64,000 nt of DNA from Achromobacter spanius (GTDB taxonomy: Bacteria > Pseudomonadota > Gammaproteobacteria > Burkholderiales > Burkholderiaceae_B), in the NCBI RefSeq assembly GCF_003994415.1, contig NZ_CP034689.1, positions 5,890,001-5,954,000 of the forward strand, written 5' to 3'. The notes below the pieces were generated by a model. The model ran no database searches, was not told where the DNA came from, and saw nothing but the letters and a program-made list of their open reading frames with translations. This document shows, piece by piece, positions 26,201 through 33,006 of the stretch. Position numbers and translations under genes: made by a program. Numbering within the stretch: the first letter of the stretch is position 1; each line of letters starts with the position of its first letter.

Positions 26201-26811
26201 TAACGATCGAAGCCCCTCTCACGCACAGCGGTCTCGCTGACGCGCTTTTTCCTGGCACCAAACAGCGAGTGCTGGGGTTGCTGTTCGGCCAGCCGGATCG
26301 CAGCTTCTATGCCACGGAAATAATCGGCCTCGTTGCCAGCGGATCCGGATCGGTGCAACGCGAGTTGGCCAACTTGGCGCAGACCGGCTTGGTCACGGTG
26401 AAGGCGGTCGGCAATCAGAAGCACTACCAAGCCAATCCCAACTCGCCCATCTTCGCGGAACTATGCGCGATTGTGCAGAAGACGATCGGTCTGGCCGGAC
26501 CACTACGCGAGGCGCTTGCCCCTCTGGCCTCGAAGATCATGGCGGCGTTCGTCTACGGCTCGGTTGCTAAAAATACCGACACCGCTCGCAGCGATATTGA
26601 TTTGATGCTGCTTAGTGACGACATCAGCTACGGCGATGTGTTTGCGGCGCTGGAGGATGTGGGGAACAAGCTCGGCCGGCCGGTGAACCCCACCATCCTC
26701 ACGCGCAAGGAATTCACCAAACGCGTAGAGGCACAAGAGTCTTTCCTGACCCGGGTGCTGGCGCAACCCAAGATTTGGATCATAGGAGGCGAAGGAGACC
26801 TCCCCACTTGA
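26194..26811 (+). CDS. Winged-helix/nucleotidyltransferase (MNT-like) protein
   Basis: The 205-residue protein has two domains. The N-terminal winged helix (about 10-80) has PGTKQRVLGLLFGQPDRSFYA, TEIIGLVASGSGSVQRELANL and a wing around VGNQKHYQAN. The C-terminal minimal nucleotidyltransferase domain (about 112-200) has G122-S123 and the metal-binding D134-x-D136 in SDIDLMLLSDD. MntA-type proteins neutralise HEPN toxins by adding AMP to them. A HEPN-like frame follows directly, so this is probably the antitoxin and repressor of that pair. The ATG at 26194 lies within an operator; an upstream TTG at 26173 is less likely. Confidence 0.85.
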   Translation: MGITIEAPLTHSGLADALFPGTKQRVLGLLFGQPDRSFYATEIIGLVASGSGSVQRELANLAQTGLVTVKAVGNQKHYQANPNSPIFAELCAIVQKTIGLAGPLREALAPLASKIMAAFVYGSVAKNTDTARSDIDLMLLSDDISYGDVFAALEDVGNKLGRPVNPTILTRKEFTKRVEAQESFLTRVLAQPKIWIIGGEGDLPT

Positions 26812-26899
26812 AAAGCTGAGTGGCCCGGGAAAATCGCTGAAGGCTGAGCCTCCCGATACCAAAGAATTTGAAGGCCTGAAACGCTCCGGGCACGCAAGG

Positions 26900-27241
26900 T
26901 TGCGTGACGCCTGCAACGTGTCGCTTTCAATAGAGAGCCGCTTCGACTTGGCCGACAACGCCGCTCATGCGCTGTGCTTGGCGGCGCTGCGTAGGAGCGG
27001 CTATCGCTGCACCAATCGCTATCTTGTCTTTCAGCTCTTGCCGCACACACTAGGGGTCGGACCGGAGGTGTGGCGCGTTCTGTCGAGATGCCATGACATT
27101 CGCAATCTTGGTGAGTACGAGGGCGACTTGAATGTGGATGAGCGGATCGTCACTGATCTGGTGGCGGCATGCCAGGTTGTTGCGGCGAAGGTTGATGCAT
27201 TGGCGCCGGTAGACGCAGGGAATGCGCGCGGCATCCCTTAG
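26900..27241 (+). CDS. HEPN-like partner protein, start codon unclear
   Basis: The frame from TTG 26900 gives 113 residues with an all-helical look: RFDLADNAAHALCLAALRRSGY, then WRVLSRCHDIRNLGEYEGD and an acidic-helical end. This resembles HEPN-domain proteins that accompany MNT nucleotidyltransferases. Residues that look like part of the same protein (EKLSGPGKSLKAEPPD, then EFEGLKRSGHARL) extend upstream in frame to a TAG at 26783-26785, yet no ATG, GTG or TTG lies in that extension. A good GAAGGAGA site at 26791-26798 stands before it. The native start codon may have been lost, leaving a truncated or silent toxin. Confidence 0.65.
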   Translation: MRDACNVSLSIESRFDLADNAAHALCLAALRRSGYRCTNRYLVFQLLPHTLGVGPEVWRVLSRCHDIRNLGEYEGDLNVDERIVTDLVAACQVVAAKVDALAPVDAGNARGIP

Positions 27242-27493
27242 GGGTGAGAGACGCAGGAAGACTGCCTCCATGCATTTGTCGTGCAGCGACGTCCTATTTC
27301 AACGACACAGTGCTCGCCCTCAGGCGCCTTCGCCTCGTGTGCCTTCGTTATATCGGTCGCTATGGCAAGCAAGTTTTCGTTGCTTGAGGTCGCCGCAAGA
27401 ATAACTGCCAATTTGCGGAGAACGGATATTAGGCTTGAAGTTGATCGACTGAATTTGTAGTCTGGACTAACCCGGATTTCCCGGACAGTTTGG

Positions 27494-28348
27494 TTAAGGC
27501 ACAGCGGCTTCGACTTGGACAGCGGTTCTATAGCCTAGCCCCTGGTGGATTCGCTGGCGGTTGTAGAAGACCTCGATATAGTTGAAGATCGCCAGCCGTG
27601 CGTGCTCCCTGCTATGGAAGACTTGGTGGTGCGTTAATTCGTTCTTGAGGTTGCTAAAGAAGCTCTCTGCCACTGCATTATCGTAAGGATCGCCTTTGGC
27701 GCTCATGCTGATGGTAATGCCGTTGCCCGTCAGCATTGCACGATACTCGGCTGAACTGTATTGAGCGCCTCGATCGCTGTGATGCATCAGTCCCGGTTGC
27801 GGTTTGCGCCTGGTCATGGCCATCAACAATGCCTGGATAACTAGACTTCGGTCTCGCTTGTCGGACATGCTCCAACCGACTACTGAGCGCGAGTAAAGAT
27901 CCAGCAGTACCGCGAGATGCAGCCAACCTGTTCGCGTCGATACCACCGTGATATCGCCTACCCAGACTTTGTTGGGGCAATGCACCGTGAACCGTCGTTC
28001 CAGGCGGTTCGGTGCCGGCCCGAGTAGCGAGTGTTTCTCCAGTCTGCGGAACCGTTGCTTACGCAGTGCCTCGATGCCCGCCTGGCGGCGCAAGCGTGCA
28101 ACGCGATGCTTGCCGCAAGCCACACCACTGGCATTGAGCGCGCGCCTAGTCTTCTCGGCACCGTACGCTTGCCGATAAGCCCTATGCGTTTGCTCGATCG
28201 CCGCCAGTAACTTAACGTCTTCTTGCTGTCTTGCACACGGCGCGCGACGTCGCCACTCGTAATAACCGCTGCGGCTGACCTGCAACGCCCGGCATAGCCG
28301 AGCGACTCGGAACTGCTGCTGATGAGCCTGCACAAAGGCGTACCTCAC
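27494..28348 (-). CDS. IS3-family transposase OrfB (element A)
   Basis: The 284-residue protein carries the HTH_21 region and the rve-type integrase core. Acidic catalytic residues are visible as Asp in KVWVGDITVVSTRTGW, Asp in LMHHSDRGAQYSS and Glu in NAVAESFFSNLKNEL. The GTG start at 28348 overlaps the orfA stop, but the functional transposase is normally the OrfAB fusion made by a -1 frameshift at the A7 run near 28378-28384. The frame is open upstream to 28519, consistent with this. It appears intact. Confidence 0.93.
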   Translation of the reverse strand: MRYAFVQAHQQQFRVARLCRALQVSRSGYYEWRRRAPCARQQEDVKLLAAIEQTHRAYRQAYGAEKTRRALNASGVACGKHRVARLRRQAGIEALRKQRFRRLEKHSLLGPAPNRLERRFTVHCPNKVWVGDITVVSTRTGWLHLAVLLDLYSRSVVGWSMSDKRDRSLVIQALLMAMTRRKPQPGLMHHSDRGAQYSSAEYRAMLTGNGITISMSAKGDPYDNAVAESFFSNLKNELTHHQVFHSREHARLAIFNYIEVFYNRQRIHQGLGYRTAVQVEAAVP

Positions 28349-28677
28349 GGCAGTTCCCGCGCAAAGTACGCTGCCGCTTTTTTTAGGATGTCGCGCTCTT
28401 CGGTGACCTCGGCAAGCTGACGCTTGAGGCGTTGGATCTCGGTCTGCTCGTCGGAACGCGTTTTGCCTTTGCCGGGAAACGAAACGTCTGGCCCGTGCAT
28501 TGCCAGCTCTTTCTTCCATCGGTAGATAATCGAGCGCTTCACGCCCAGCATCAGTGCCAACTGCGTACCGCTGATCTTGCCTTCCTCCAACTGCCGCACT
28601 GCCTCGATTTTGAATTCTCGGCTGTGGTACTGGCGCTTGGCATCGCTCGGCTTGGCTTCGGGTTTGGATTTATCCAT
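28345..28677 (-). CDS. IS3-family transposase OrfA (element A)
   Basis: The 110-residue protein is a typical OrfA. A basic helix-turn-helix (REFKIEAVRQLEEGKISGTQ, LALMLGVKRSIIYRWKKEL) binds the terminal repeats, and a leucine-zipper-like coiled coil (EIQRLKRQLAEVTEERDILKK) drives multimerisation. It ends in DILKKAAAYFARELP, where KK is encoded by the slippery A run. Confidence 0.92.
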   Translation of the reverse strand: MDKSKPEAKPSDAKRQYHSREFKIEAVRQLEEGKISGTQLALMLGVKRSIIYRWKKELAMHGPDVSFPGKGKTRSDEQTEIQRLKRQLAEVTEERDILKKAAAYFARELP

Positions 28678-28739
28678 GGGACACCCCCTTCAAGTATTGT
28701 CTACTTCTTCGGGTGTCCGGAAAACCCGGGCTAGCTCAG

Positions 28740-28777
28740 TCTGACACCATTATTTCGTAGTCTAAAACCATTATTTC
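28740..28777. repeat. Two 17-bp repeats 21 bp apart beside element A
   Basis: TCTGACACCATTATTTC (28740-28756) and TCTAAAACCATTATTTC (28761-28777) differ at two positions and repeat with a 21-bp period. A partial relative (ATTTGTAGTCTGGAC, about 27452-27466) lies at the other flank of element A, so the insertion may have split a set of iterated sites. The rest of 28735-28991 shows no gene. Confidence 0.55.
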
Positions 28778-28991
28778 AGCGGTGGCACTCGTCCACAATT
28801 GAGCAAGAAGGCGATGCTTTTCACAATAGCCAGGTGTTCGCGTCAATGCTGCGCAACCACGATGGCGGCATGGAAAATTAGATCTTCTAGTCATCGCGGT
28901 GCATATCCAGTCGGGAGAGTAGCTATTCCCTACAGGGGACCAGGCCTTAATAAGGCGTTATGATCAAATCCCCAACAGATGGAGGAATTAC

Positions 28992-29246
28992 ATGACGGGA
29001 CGCATAATCAGTCGACAAATCACCAAAGCCGACACGGAACACTTGGTGGACATACCCACAATGCGAGCGATGCACGCAGACGATTATTTTGAGTACGTCA
29101 ACAGTGGTCTTTTCTTCGTAGATCACCATGACATCCTTCGAGATTCGGTGATCGAACATCCAATCGCGACCACCTCACTACAAGTGGAGCTATTGATCAA
29201 GTATCTGGAAGGAGTTAAGCGCAGGATGCAAGATGCGGAGGAGTGA
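28992..29246 (+). CDS. Small hypothetical protein, 84 residues
   Basis: A GGAGG site at 28981-28985 precedes the ATG and supports the gene. The protein begins MTGRIISRQITKADTEHLVD, is acidic overall and ends in a helical, charged tail (LLIKYLEGVKRRMQDAEE). It has no membrane segment and no family that I recognise. Its GC content is clearly below that of the surrounding chromosome, as for the YfbU gene 71 bp downstream, with which it may be cotranscribed. The acidic, helical character would fit a partner or immunity protein, but nothing shows it. Confidence 0.65.
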   Translation: MTGRIISRQITKADTEHLVDIPTMRAMHADDYFEYVNSGLFFVDHHDILRDSVIEHPIATTSLQVELLIKYLEGVKRRMQDAEE

Positions 29247-29317
29247 AGCCAGCGCAGCCAAGCGTCTAGATCTTGTAGGGAATCGTCGCTAGTTAGAAAA
29301 CCACCAACGGAGGCTGT

Positions 29318-29839
29318 ATGTCGCGCATCAAACTCACCGATATAGAAAGGCTCATCCTCGCAAATCAGTACGAAATTCTCGCGGAGTTAAAGGACGACGA
29401 AAGCTACGCGCGCCGCGCCGAGCAGCTTCGAGACGGTCATGAGTGGCTGTACGCTCAATCATTTGAGTGGCTTTCACCGAACCTGCCTTCCGATCAAGCC
29501 GAACACGTTCTCACGATATTGGGAATCTATAGTGACTTGAAAGCAAGCTACGAAGCACTGGAGGATAAGTCCGGTATCGACCCCCATCACGTAGCATTCC
29601 CTGGCTTCGACGGCAATAACGAACCAGAGCTTTTGTCCTTTTCAAAGGCCCTGCGTGATGCAGACCGATTCACAGAGACCATTCCCGAGTACGGCAAGAA
29701 CTCCCACCACCCGACGACCAAGCTGTACGGCCGAATTATCGCGAAGTGGCAAGAGTTGGGAAAGCCAAGCTACCCGCTCGATAAGGAAACGATGATGACC
29801 ATCATCGATGCGCGCATTCACCCCGACAATCGCAAGTAG
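29318..29839 (+). CDS. YfbU-family protein
   Basis: The 173-residue protein matches the YfbU family: IKLTDIERLILANQYEIL at the start, then DDESYARRAEQLRDGHEWLY, ILGIYSDLKASYEAL, VAFPGFDGNNEPELLSFSKAL and KLYGRIIAKWQELGKPSYPL. E. coli YfbU is 164 residues; its overproduction has been linked to cell death, but the mechanism is unknown. The start follows GGAGG. The position in an accessory region between insertion sequences, with a small unknown gene upstream, suggests horizontal acquisition. A strong terminator follows at 29848. Confidence 0.9.
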   Translation: MSRIKLTDIERLILANQYEILAELKDDESYARRAEQLRDGHEWLYAQSFEWLSPNLPSDQAEHVLTILGIYSDLKASYEALEDKSGIDPHHVAFPGFDGNNEPELLSFSKALRDADRFTETIPEYGKNSHHPTTKLYGRIIAKWQELGKPSYPLDKETMMTIIDARIHPDNRK

Positions 29840-29847
29840 CCAAACAG

Positions 29848-29881
29848 AAAGCCCCGACCGGAGTATCCGTATCGGGGCTTT
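29848..29881 (+). terminator. Terminator of the YfbU gene
   Basis: AAAGCCCCGA (29848-29857) pairs with TCGGGGCTTT (29872-29881), followed by CGTTTG. It immediately precedes the 3' end of the split tRNA on the other strand and could serve that gene too. Confidence 0.85.
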
Positions 29882-29978
29882 CGTTTGTCTGGAGCGGGCT
29901 GCGGGAATTGAACCCGCGTAGGCGGCTTTGTAATGACCCAGTGAAAACCTGCTCACGTCATAATCGAGGGAATTGACG

Positions 29979-30293
29979 ATGAGCATGAAGATGGAAGACG
30001 ACATCAAACGCTGGACGGCCAAGCGCAAGAGCGCGCTAGTGCTGGACATCATTCAAGGCAAGGTCACCGTCGCAGAGGCCAGCCGCCAATACGACCTGTC
30101 GCCCTCAGAGGTCGAACAGTGGGTCGACGATGGCAAGCGGGGCATGGAGAATGCCTTGCGGGCCAATCCACAGGACGTGCGCGAGCAGTACGAGCGCCAG
30201 CTCAAGGACCTTCAAGAGGCCTACGGCGAGGCGATGCTGGAGCTTCGCGCGAGAAAAAAATTGCAGTCCCTGCTGGGCGAGGACGAGAAGTGA
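29979..30293 (+). CDS. Transposase OrfA of element B
   Basis: The 104-residue protein has an N-terminal helix-turn-helix (KRKSALVLDIIQGKVTVAEA, SRQYDLSPSEVEQWVDDGK) and a charged coiled coil (YERQLKDLQEAYGEAMLELR). It ends at LGEDEK. The ATG at 29979 follows GAGGG. The A7 run within its last codons suits -1 frameshifting into orfB. Confidence 0.9.
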   Translation: MSMKMEDDIKRWTAKRKSALVLDIIQGKVTVAEASRQYDLSPSEVEQWVDDGKRGMENALRANPQDVREQYERQLKDLQEAYGEAMLELRARKKLQSLLGEDEK

Positions 30294-31111
30294 TCGAGAC
30301 GATCCACCAGGGACTGCAAGCCGACGGCATCACCGTCTCGATCGCCAAGCTGTGCCGCTGGTTCAACGTGCCTCGCCGCACCGTCTACTACAAGGCGGTG
30401 AAGGCATCGCCAAAGCTCGATCCGCAGTTTGTCGCGCCCATCAAGGCGCTGATCGAAGAATCGCCGTCGTTTGGCTATCGAACGGTGGCGCATCTGTTGG
30501 GGTTCAACAAGAACACCGTGCAGCGCGTGTTCCAGTTGATGGGCTGGCAGGTCCGTAAGCGGCCCATCGGCTTCAGGCCCCGGATCCAGGCATTGCCGTC
30601 GGTGGCCACGAGGCCTAACGAGCGCTGGTCGACGGATCTGTGCCGCGTCTGGGCGGGTCGGGATGGCTGGGCGACGCTGGCGCTGGTGATTGACTGCCAT
30701 ACCCGGGAGTTGCTGGGCTGGCATCTGTCGCGCAGCGGCAAGGCCTGCACCGCAGGAAGCGCACTGGAACATGCCCTGATCGCCCGCTTCGGAACGCTGG
30801 GCCGCGTGCCTGTGCCGTTCCTGCTGCGATCCGACAACGGGTTGGTCTTCACCTCTCGTAGCTATACAGCGTTGGTGCGAGGCTACGGGCTGCGCCAAGA
30901 GTTCATCACGCCGCACTGCCCGCAACAGAACGGGATGGTCGAACGCGTGATCCGCACGTTGAAAGAGCAATGCGCGCATCGGCATCGCTTCGAGACCATC
31001 CAGCACGCCAGCCGCGTGGTAGGGGACTGGATACGCTTTTATAACCACCGGCGCCCGCACCAGGCGCTCGGCATGAAGACCCCGGCTGAGGCATTTGCAT
31101 TAGCCGCTTAA
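30290..31111 (+). CDS. Transposase OrfB of element B
   Basis: The 273-residue integrase-type protein has catalytic acidic residues in ERWSTDLCRVWAGRDGW, LLRSDNGLVFTS and QQNGMVERVIRTLKEQC. The C-terminal FYNHRRPHQALGMKTPAEAF is typical of IS3 transposases. The GTG at 30290 overlaps the orfA stop; the frame is open upstream to 30119, consistent with an OrfAB fusion by frameshift. It appears intact. Confidence 0.93.
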   Translation: MIETIHQGLQADGITVSIAKLCRWFNVPRRTVYYKAVKASPKLDPQFVAPIKALIEESPSFGYRTVAHLLGFNKNTVQRVFQLMGWQVRKRPIGFRPRIQALPSVATRPNERWSTDLCRVWAGRDGWATLALVIDCHTRELLGWHLSRSGKACTAGSALEHALIARFGTLGRVPVPFLLRSDNGLVFTSRSYTALVRGYGLRQEFITPHCPQQNGMVERVIRTLKEQCAHRHRFETIQHASRVVGDWIRFYNHRRPHQALGMKTPAEAFALAA

Positions 31112-31229
31112 CCTGAGCAGGTTCTGCTGGGTCATTACAGCTTGGAAGTCCGCAGCCTGACCGTAAGCTCCCCCTTCAGGTAGACACCGCCCGGTAGAAT
31201 TTCGGAGCCTCCCTGAGTTGGAGATTCCC

Positions 31230-31496
31230 TTGAAGAAAAGCAGATTTACCGAGAGCCAGATCGTTGCTGTTCTGAAGGAAGGCGAAGCCGGCATGCCGGT
31301 CGCCGAGCTGTGCCGCAAACACGGCATCAGCAACGCCACGTATTACCTTTGGAAGAGCAAGTTCTCCGGCGTTCAAGTTTCCGAGTTGCAGAGGCTGCGC
31401 GAACTGGAAGCTGAAAACGCCAAGCTCAAACGCATGTTTGCCGACTTGGCGCTGGAGAATGCAGCGATCAAGGATGTCTTGAATCGAAAATCCTGA
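31230..31496 (+). CDS. Transposase OrfA of element C
   Basis: The 88-residue protein opens KKSRFTESQIVAVLKEGEAG, continues with the helix-turn-helix VAELCRKHGISNATYYLWKSK and ends in the coiled coil RLRELEAENAKLKRMFADLA. This is the standard OrfA of IS407-group elements. A TTG start at 31230 with GGAGA upstream is preferred. Confidence 0.9.
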   Translation: MKKSRFTESQIVAVLKEGEAGMPVAELCRKHGISNATYYLWKSKFSGVQVSELQRLRELEAENAKLKRMFADLALENAAIKDVLNRKS

Positions 31497-31516
31497 CGCC
31501 GTCGGCCAGGCGCGAA

Positions 31517-32347
31517 GTGGTGGGACAGCTGGTGCAAGCCAAGCTCTCAATCACGCGCGCTTGTCAGATTGCCGGCCTATCGCGGGCGGCGTACTACAAG
31601 AAGCCAATGCCGGCATCTGAGCGGGATTCCCCAGTCATTGATGCTCTCAATGCCATTGTGACCCGGCATGGGCGTTGGGGATTCTGGAAGTGTTTCACCC
31701 GGCTGCGCCTCGACGGTCGCGGCTGGAACAAAAAGCGCGTTCATCGGGTGTACTGCGACATGGGTCTGAATTTGCCTCGGCGCTGCAAAAAGCGGCTTCC
31801 CGACCGACCGCGACAGCCGCTGGATCTGGCCACAGAGCCTAATCGTTGTTGGGCGCTCGACTTCATGCATGACGCTCTCTACTGCGGCCGGCGGTTTCGC
31901 ACTCTGAACGTGATCGACGAGGCGAACCGGGAGTGCTTGGCCATCGAGGTAGGCGTGTCCATCCCGTCTGCACGCCTCATTCGGGTATTGAGCCGTTTGA
32001 TCGACTGCTATGGGCCGCCTGACGCAATACGCCTGGATAACGGTCCGGAGATGATCTCAGAGGCGTTCACCCAATGGGCTAGCGCAAAGGGCATCGCGAT
32101 CCGCTATATCCAGCCGGGCAAGCCAAATCAGAACGCTTTCATTGAGCGCTTCAATCGAACTTATCGAACCGAGGTGCTCGACGCGCACCTGTTCGCCAAC
32201 CTTGAGCAGGTCCAGACGATTACCGATCAATGGCTGGTCGATTACAACCAGTACCGCCCGCATGAATCGCTGGGTGGCCTCCCGCCGGTGCAATTCATGC
32301 CCCGGCTAACCCTTGCTCCGATCGTCTATCAACCGATGTCTACTTGA
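31517..32347 (+). CDS. Transposase OrfB of element C
   Basis: The 276-residue integrase-type protein has the catalytic acidic residues in CWALDFMHDALYCGRR, IRLDNGPEMISEAF and NQNAFIERFNRTYRTEVLD. It ends with NQYRPHESLGGLPPVQF. The start GTG at 31517 is tentative because the frame continues upstream and the protein is usually made as a fusion with OrfA. It appears intact. Confidence 0.92.
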   Translation: MVGQLVQAKLSITRACQIAGLSRAAYYKKPMPASERDSPVIDALNAIVTRHGRWGFWKCFTRLRLDGRGWNKKRVHRVYCDMGLNLPRRCKKRLPDRPRQPLDLATEPNRCWALDFMHDALYCGRRFRTLNVIDEANRECLAIEVGVSIPSARLIRVLSRLIDCYGPPDAIRLDNGPEMISEAFTQWASAKGIAIRYIQPGKPNQNAFIERFNRTYRTEVLDAHLFANLEQVQTITDQWLVDYNQYRPHESLGGLPPVQFMPRLTLAPIVYQPMST

Positions 32348-32390
32348 CAGGGGTGCTTACGTGACCACCAGGCCAAGCCCGCAGAAACGC

Positions 32391-32423
32391 AAAAAGCCCG
32401 CAGCTTTTGCTGGCGGGCTTTTT
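32391..32423. terminator. Bidirectional terminator right of element C
   Basis: AAAAAGCCCGCAGC (32391-32404) pairs with GCT-G-GCGGGCTTTTT (32409-32423), leaving T runs on both strands. It separates the split tRNA from the nuclease operon. The remaining 32424-32562 shows no gene. Confidence 0.85.
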
Positions 32424-32562
32424 CGACGCGCGATGATACACCGTATCTATTGGAGGTGAATTCTGGAGGAAAAAACACCAATAATCAAGAGACCACAATC
32501 GGGCCGCTTCAAAATACCCTAAGCAACCAGTATTAAATGCATCTTCATAGAAAAAAGGGTGG

Positions 32563-33006
32563 CTAGTCCATAGCTTTGCTCATCTCTGCCAAGGCTTTAC
32601 CGAATCCCACAGATGAGAAGAGCTCCTCCAAGGCCGATCTGAGATCGTCAAGAGTAGCGCAGACGTACTGCTGGCCTTCAAAAGTAATCGTGCAAGGCAG
32701 CCCGCTTACATGCTGCCGCCACCCCGCCACTTCTTTAGCAGATTTCGTTTGACCGGCCCGTACCAACGCCAAGCGATCGGCTTTCAGATTTTCATCAGCA
32801 GGGCTGTCACCTCTGCCAATAGCCAGTTCACTGAATTGCGAAAGAACTTTTAGACTAGAAAGCACCCTTTGAAGTGCAACCTTTCCAGAACTGTACGCTG
32901 CCAGATCAATGTTAACCGACATGAACAGCTCATCGACCGCCCTAAGATCGCGTTCAGAATGCTCGGCTTTCGCGATGCCTTGCTCTATGGCTTTTAGAAA
33001 ACTCAC
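32563..33006 (-). CDS. Unknown protein translationally coupled to the EEP nuclease
   Basis: The 147-residue protein starts with GTG at 33006, overlapping the nuclease stop (GTGA), so the two are made together. It begins MSFLKAIEQGIAKAEHSERD and is helical and charged in its first half (DELFMSVNIDLAAYSSGKVALQ). A compact second half has VAGWRQHVSGLPCTITFEGQQYVCATLDDL. I recognise no family. GC content is well below that of the chromosome. A role as regulator, partner or immunity factor of the nuclease is inference from coupling alone. Confidence 0.75.
   Translation of the reverse strand: MSFLKAIEQGIAKAEHSERDLRAVDELFMSVNIDLAAYSSGKVALQRVLSSLKVLSQFSELAIGRGDSPADENLKADRLALVRAGQTKSAKEVAGWRQHVSGLPCTITFEGQQYVCATLDDLRSALEELFSSVGFGKALAEMSKAMD

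Larger units (their letters stand above)
27467..28734 (-). mobile_element. IS3-family insertion sequence (element A)
   Basis: The element of about 1268 bp is bounded by imperfect inverted repeats: CTAACCCGGATTTCCCGGAC at 27467 on the plus strand, and the matching CTAGCCCGGGTTTTCCGGAC read from 28734 on the minus strand (17 of 20 identical). It carries orfA and orfB on the minus strand with a seven-A slippery run (T7 at 28378-28384) for frameshifting. I found no convincing target duplication. The flanks show related AGTCT-containing repeats. Confidence 0.88.
29929..31139 (+). mobile_element. IS3-family insertion sequence (element B) with 4-bp target duplication
   Basis: The 1211-bp element has ends TGTAATGACCCAG...ACCTGCTCA (29929 on) and the inverted counterpart ending at 31139. 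GCTT at 29925-29928 and 31140-31143 is the target duplication. It is inserted in the anticodon stem of the tRNA-Gly-like gene. orfA and orfB overlap by GTGA, and an A7 run lies at 30254-30260. Confidence 0.93.
31162..32361 (+). mobile_element. IS3-family, IS407-type insertion sequence (element C) with 4-bp target duplication
   Basis: The 1200-bp element is bounded by CGTAAGC...GTAGACA at 31162 and the inverted GTCTAC...GCTTACG ending at 32361. TGAC at 31158-31161 and 32362-32365 is the target duplication. It interrupts the D loop of the tRNA-Gly-like gene. Length, 4-bp duplication and OrfA sequence fit the IS407 group. Confidence 0.93.
29890..32382 (-). tRNA. tRNA-Gly(TCC)-like gene split by two insertion sequences
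   Basis: Minus-strand pieces 32382-32366, 31161-31144 and 29928-29890 join, after removing two insertion sequences and one copy of each 4-bp target duplication, into 74 nt that fold as a tRNA. The acceptor stem pairs GCGGGCT with AGCCCGC, the D stem GCCT with AGGC. The anticodon stem GCGG/CCGC (plus an A-G mismatch) bears the loop CTTCCAA, and the T arm is GCGGGTTCAATTCCCGC. Discriminator T and encoded CCA complete it. The anticodon TCC and T73 fit tRNA-Gly. As it stands the gene cannot give a functional tRNA. Confidence 0.85.

Noticed and set aside
25941..26240. 99-codon open frame after tRNA-Leu
   Set aside because: It runs through a clear terminator hairpin (26066-26094) and the operator pair, and has no ribosome-binding site.
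27467..28734. Target-site duplication of element A
   Set aside because: The bases just outside the two inverted repeats do not match; the shared AGTCT sequence nearby is better explained by flanking repeats.
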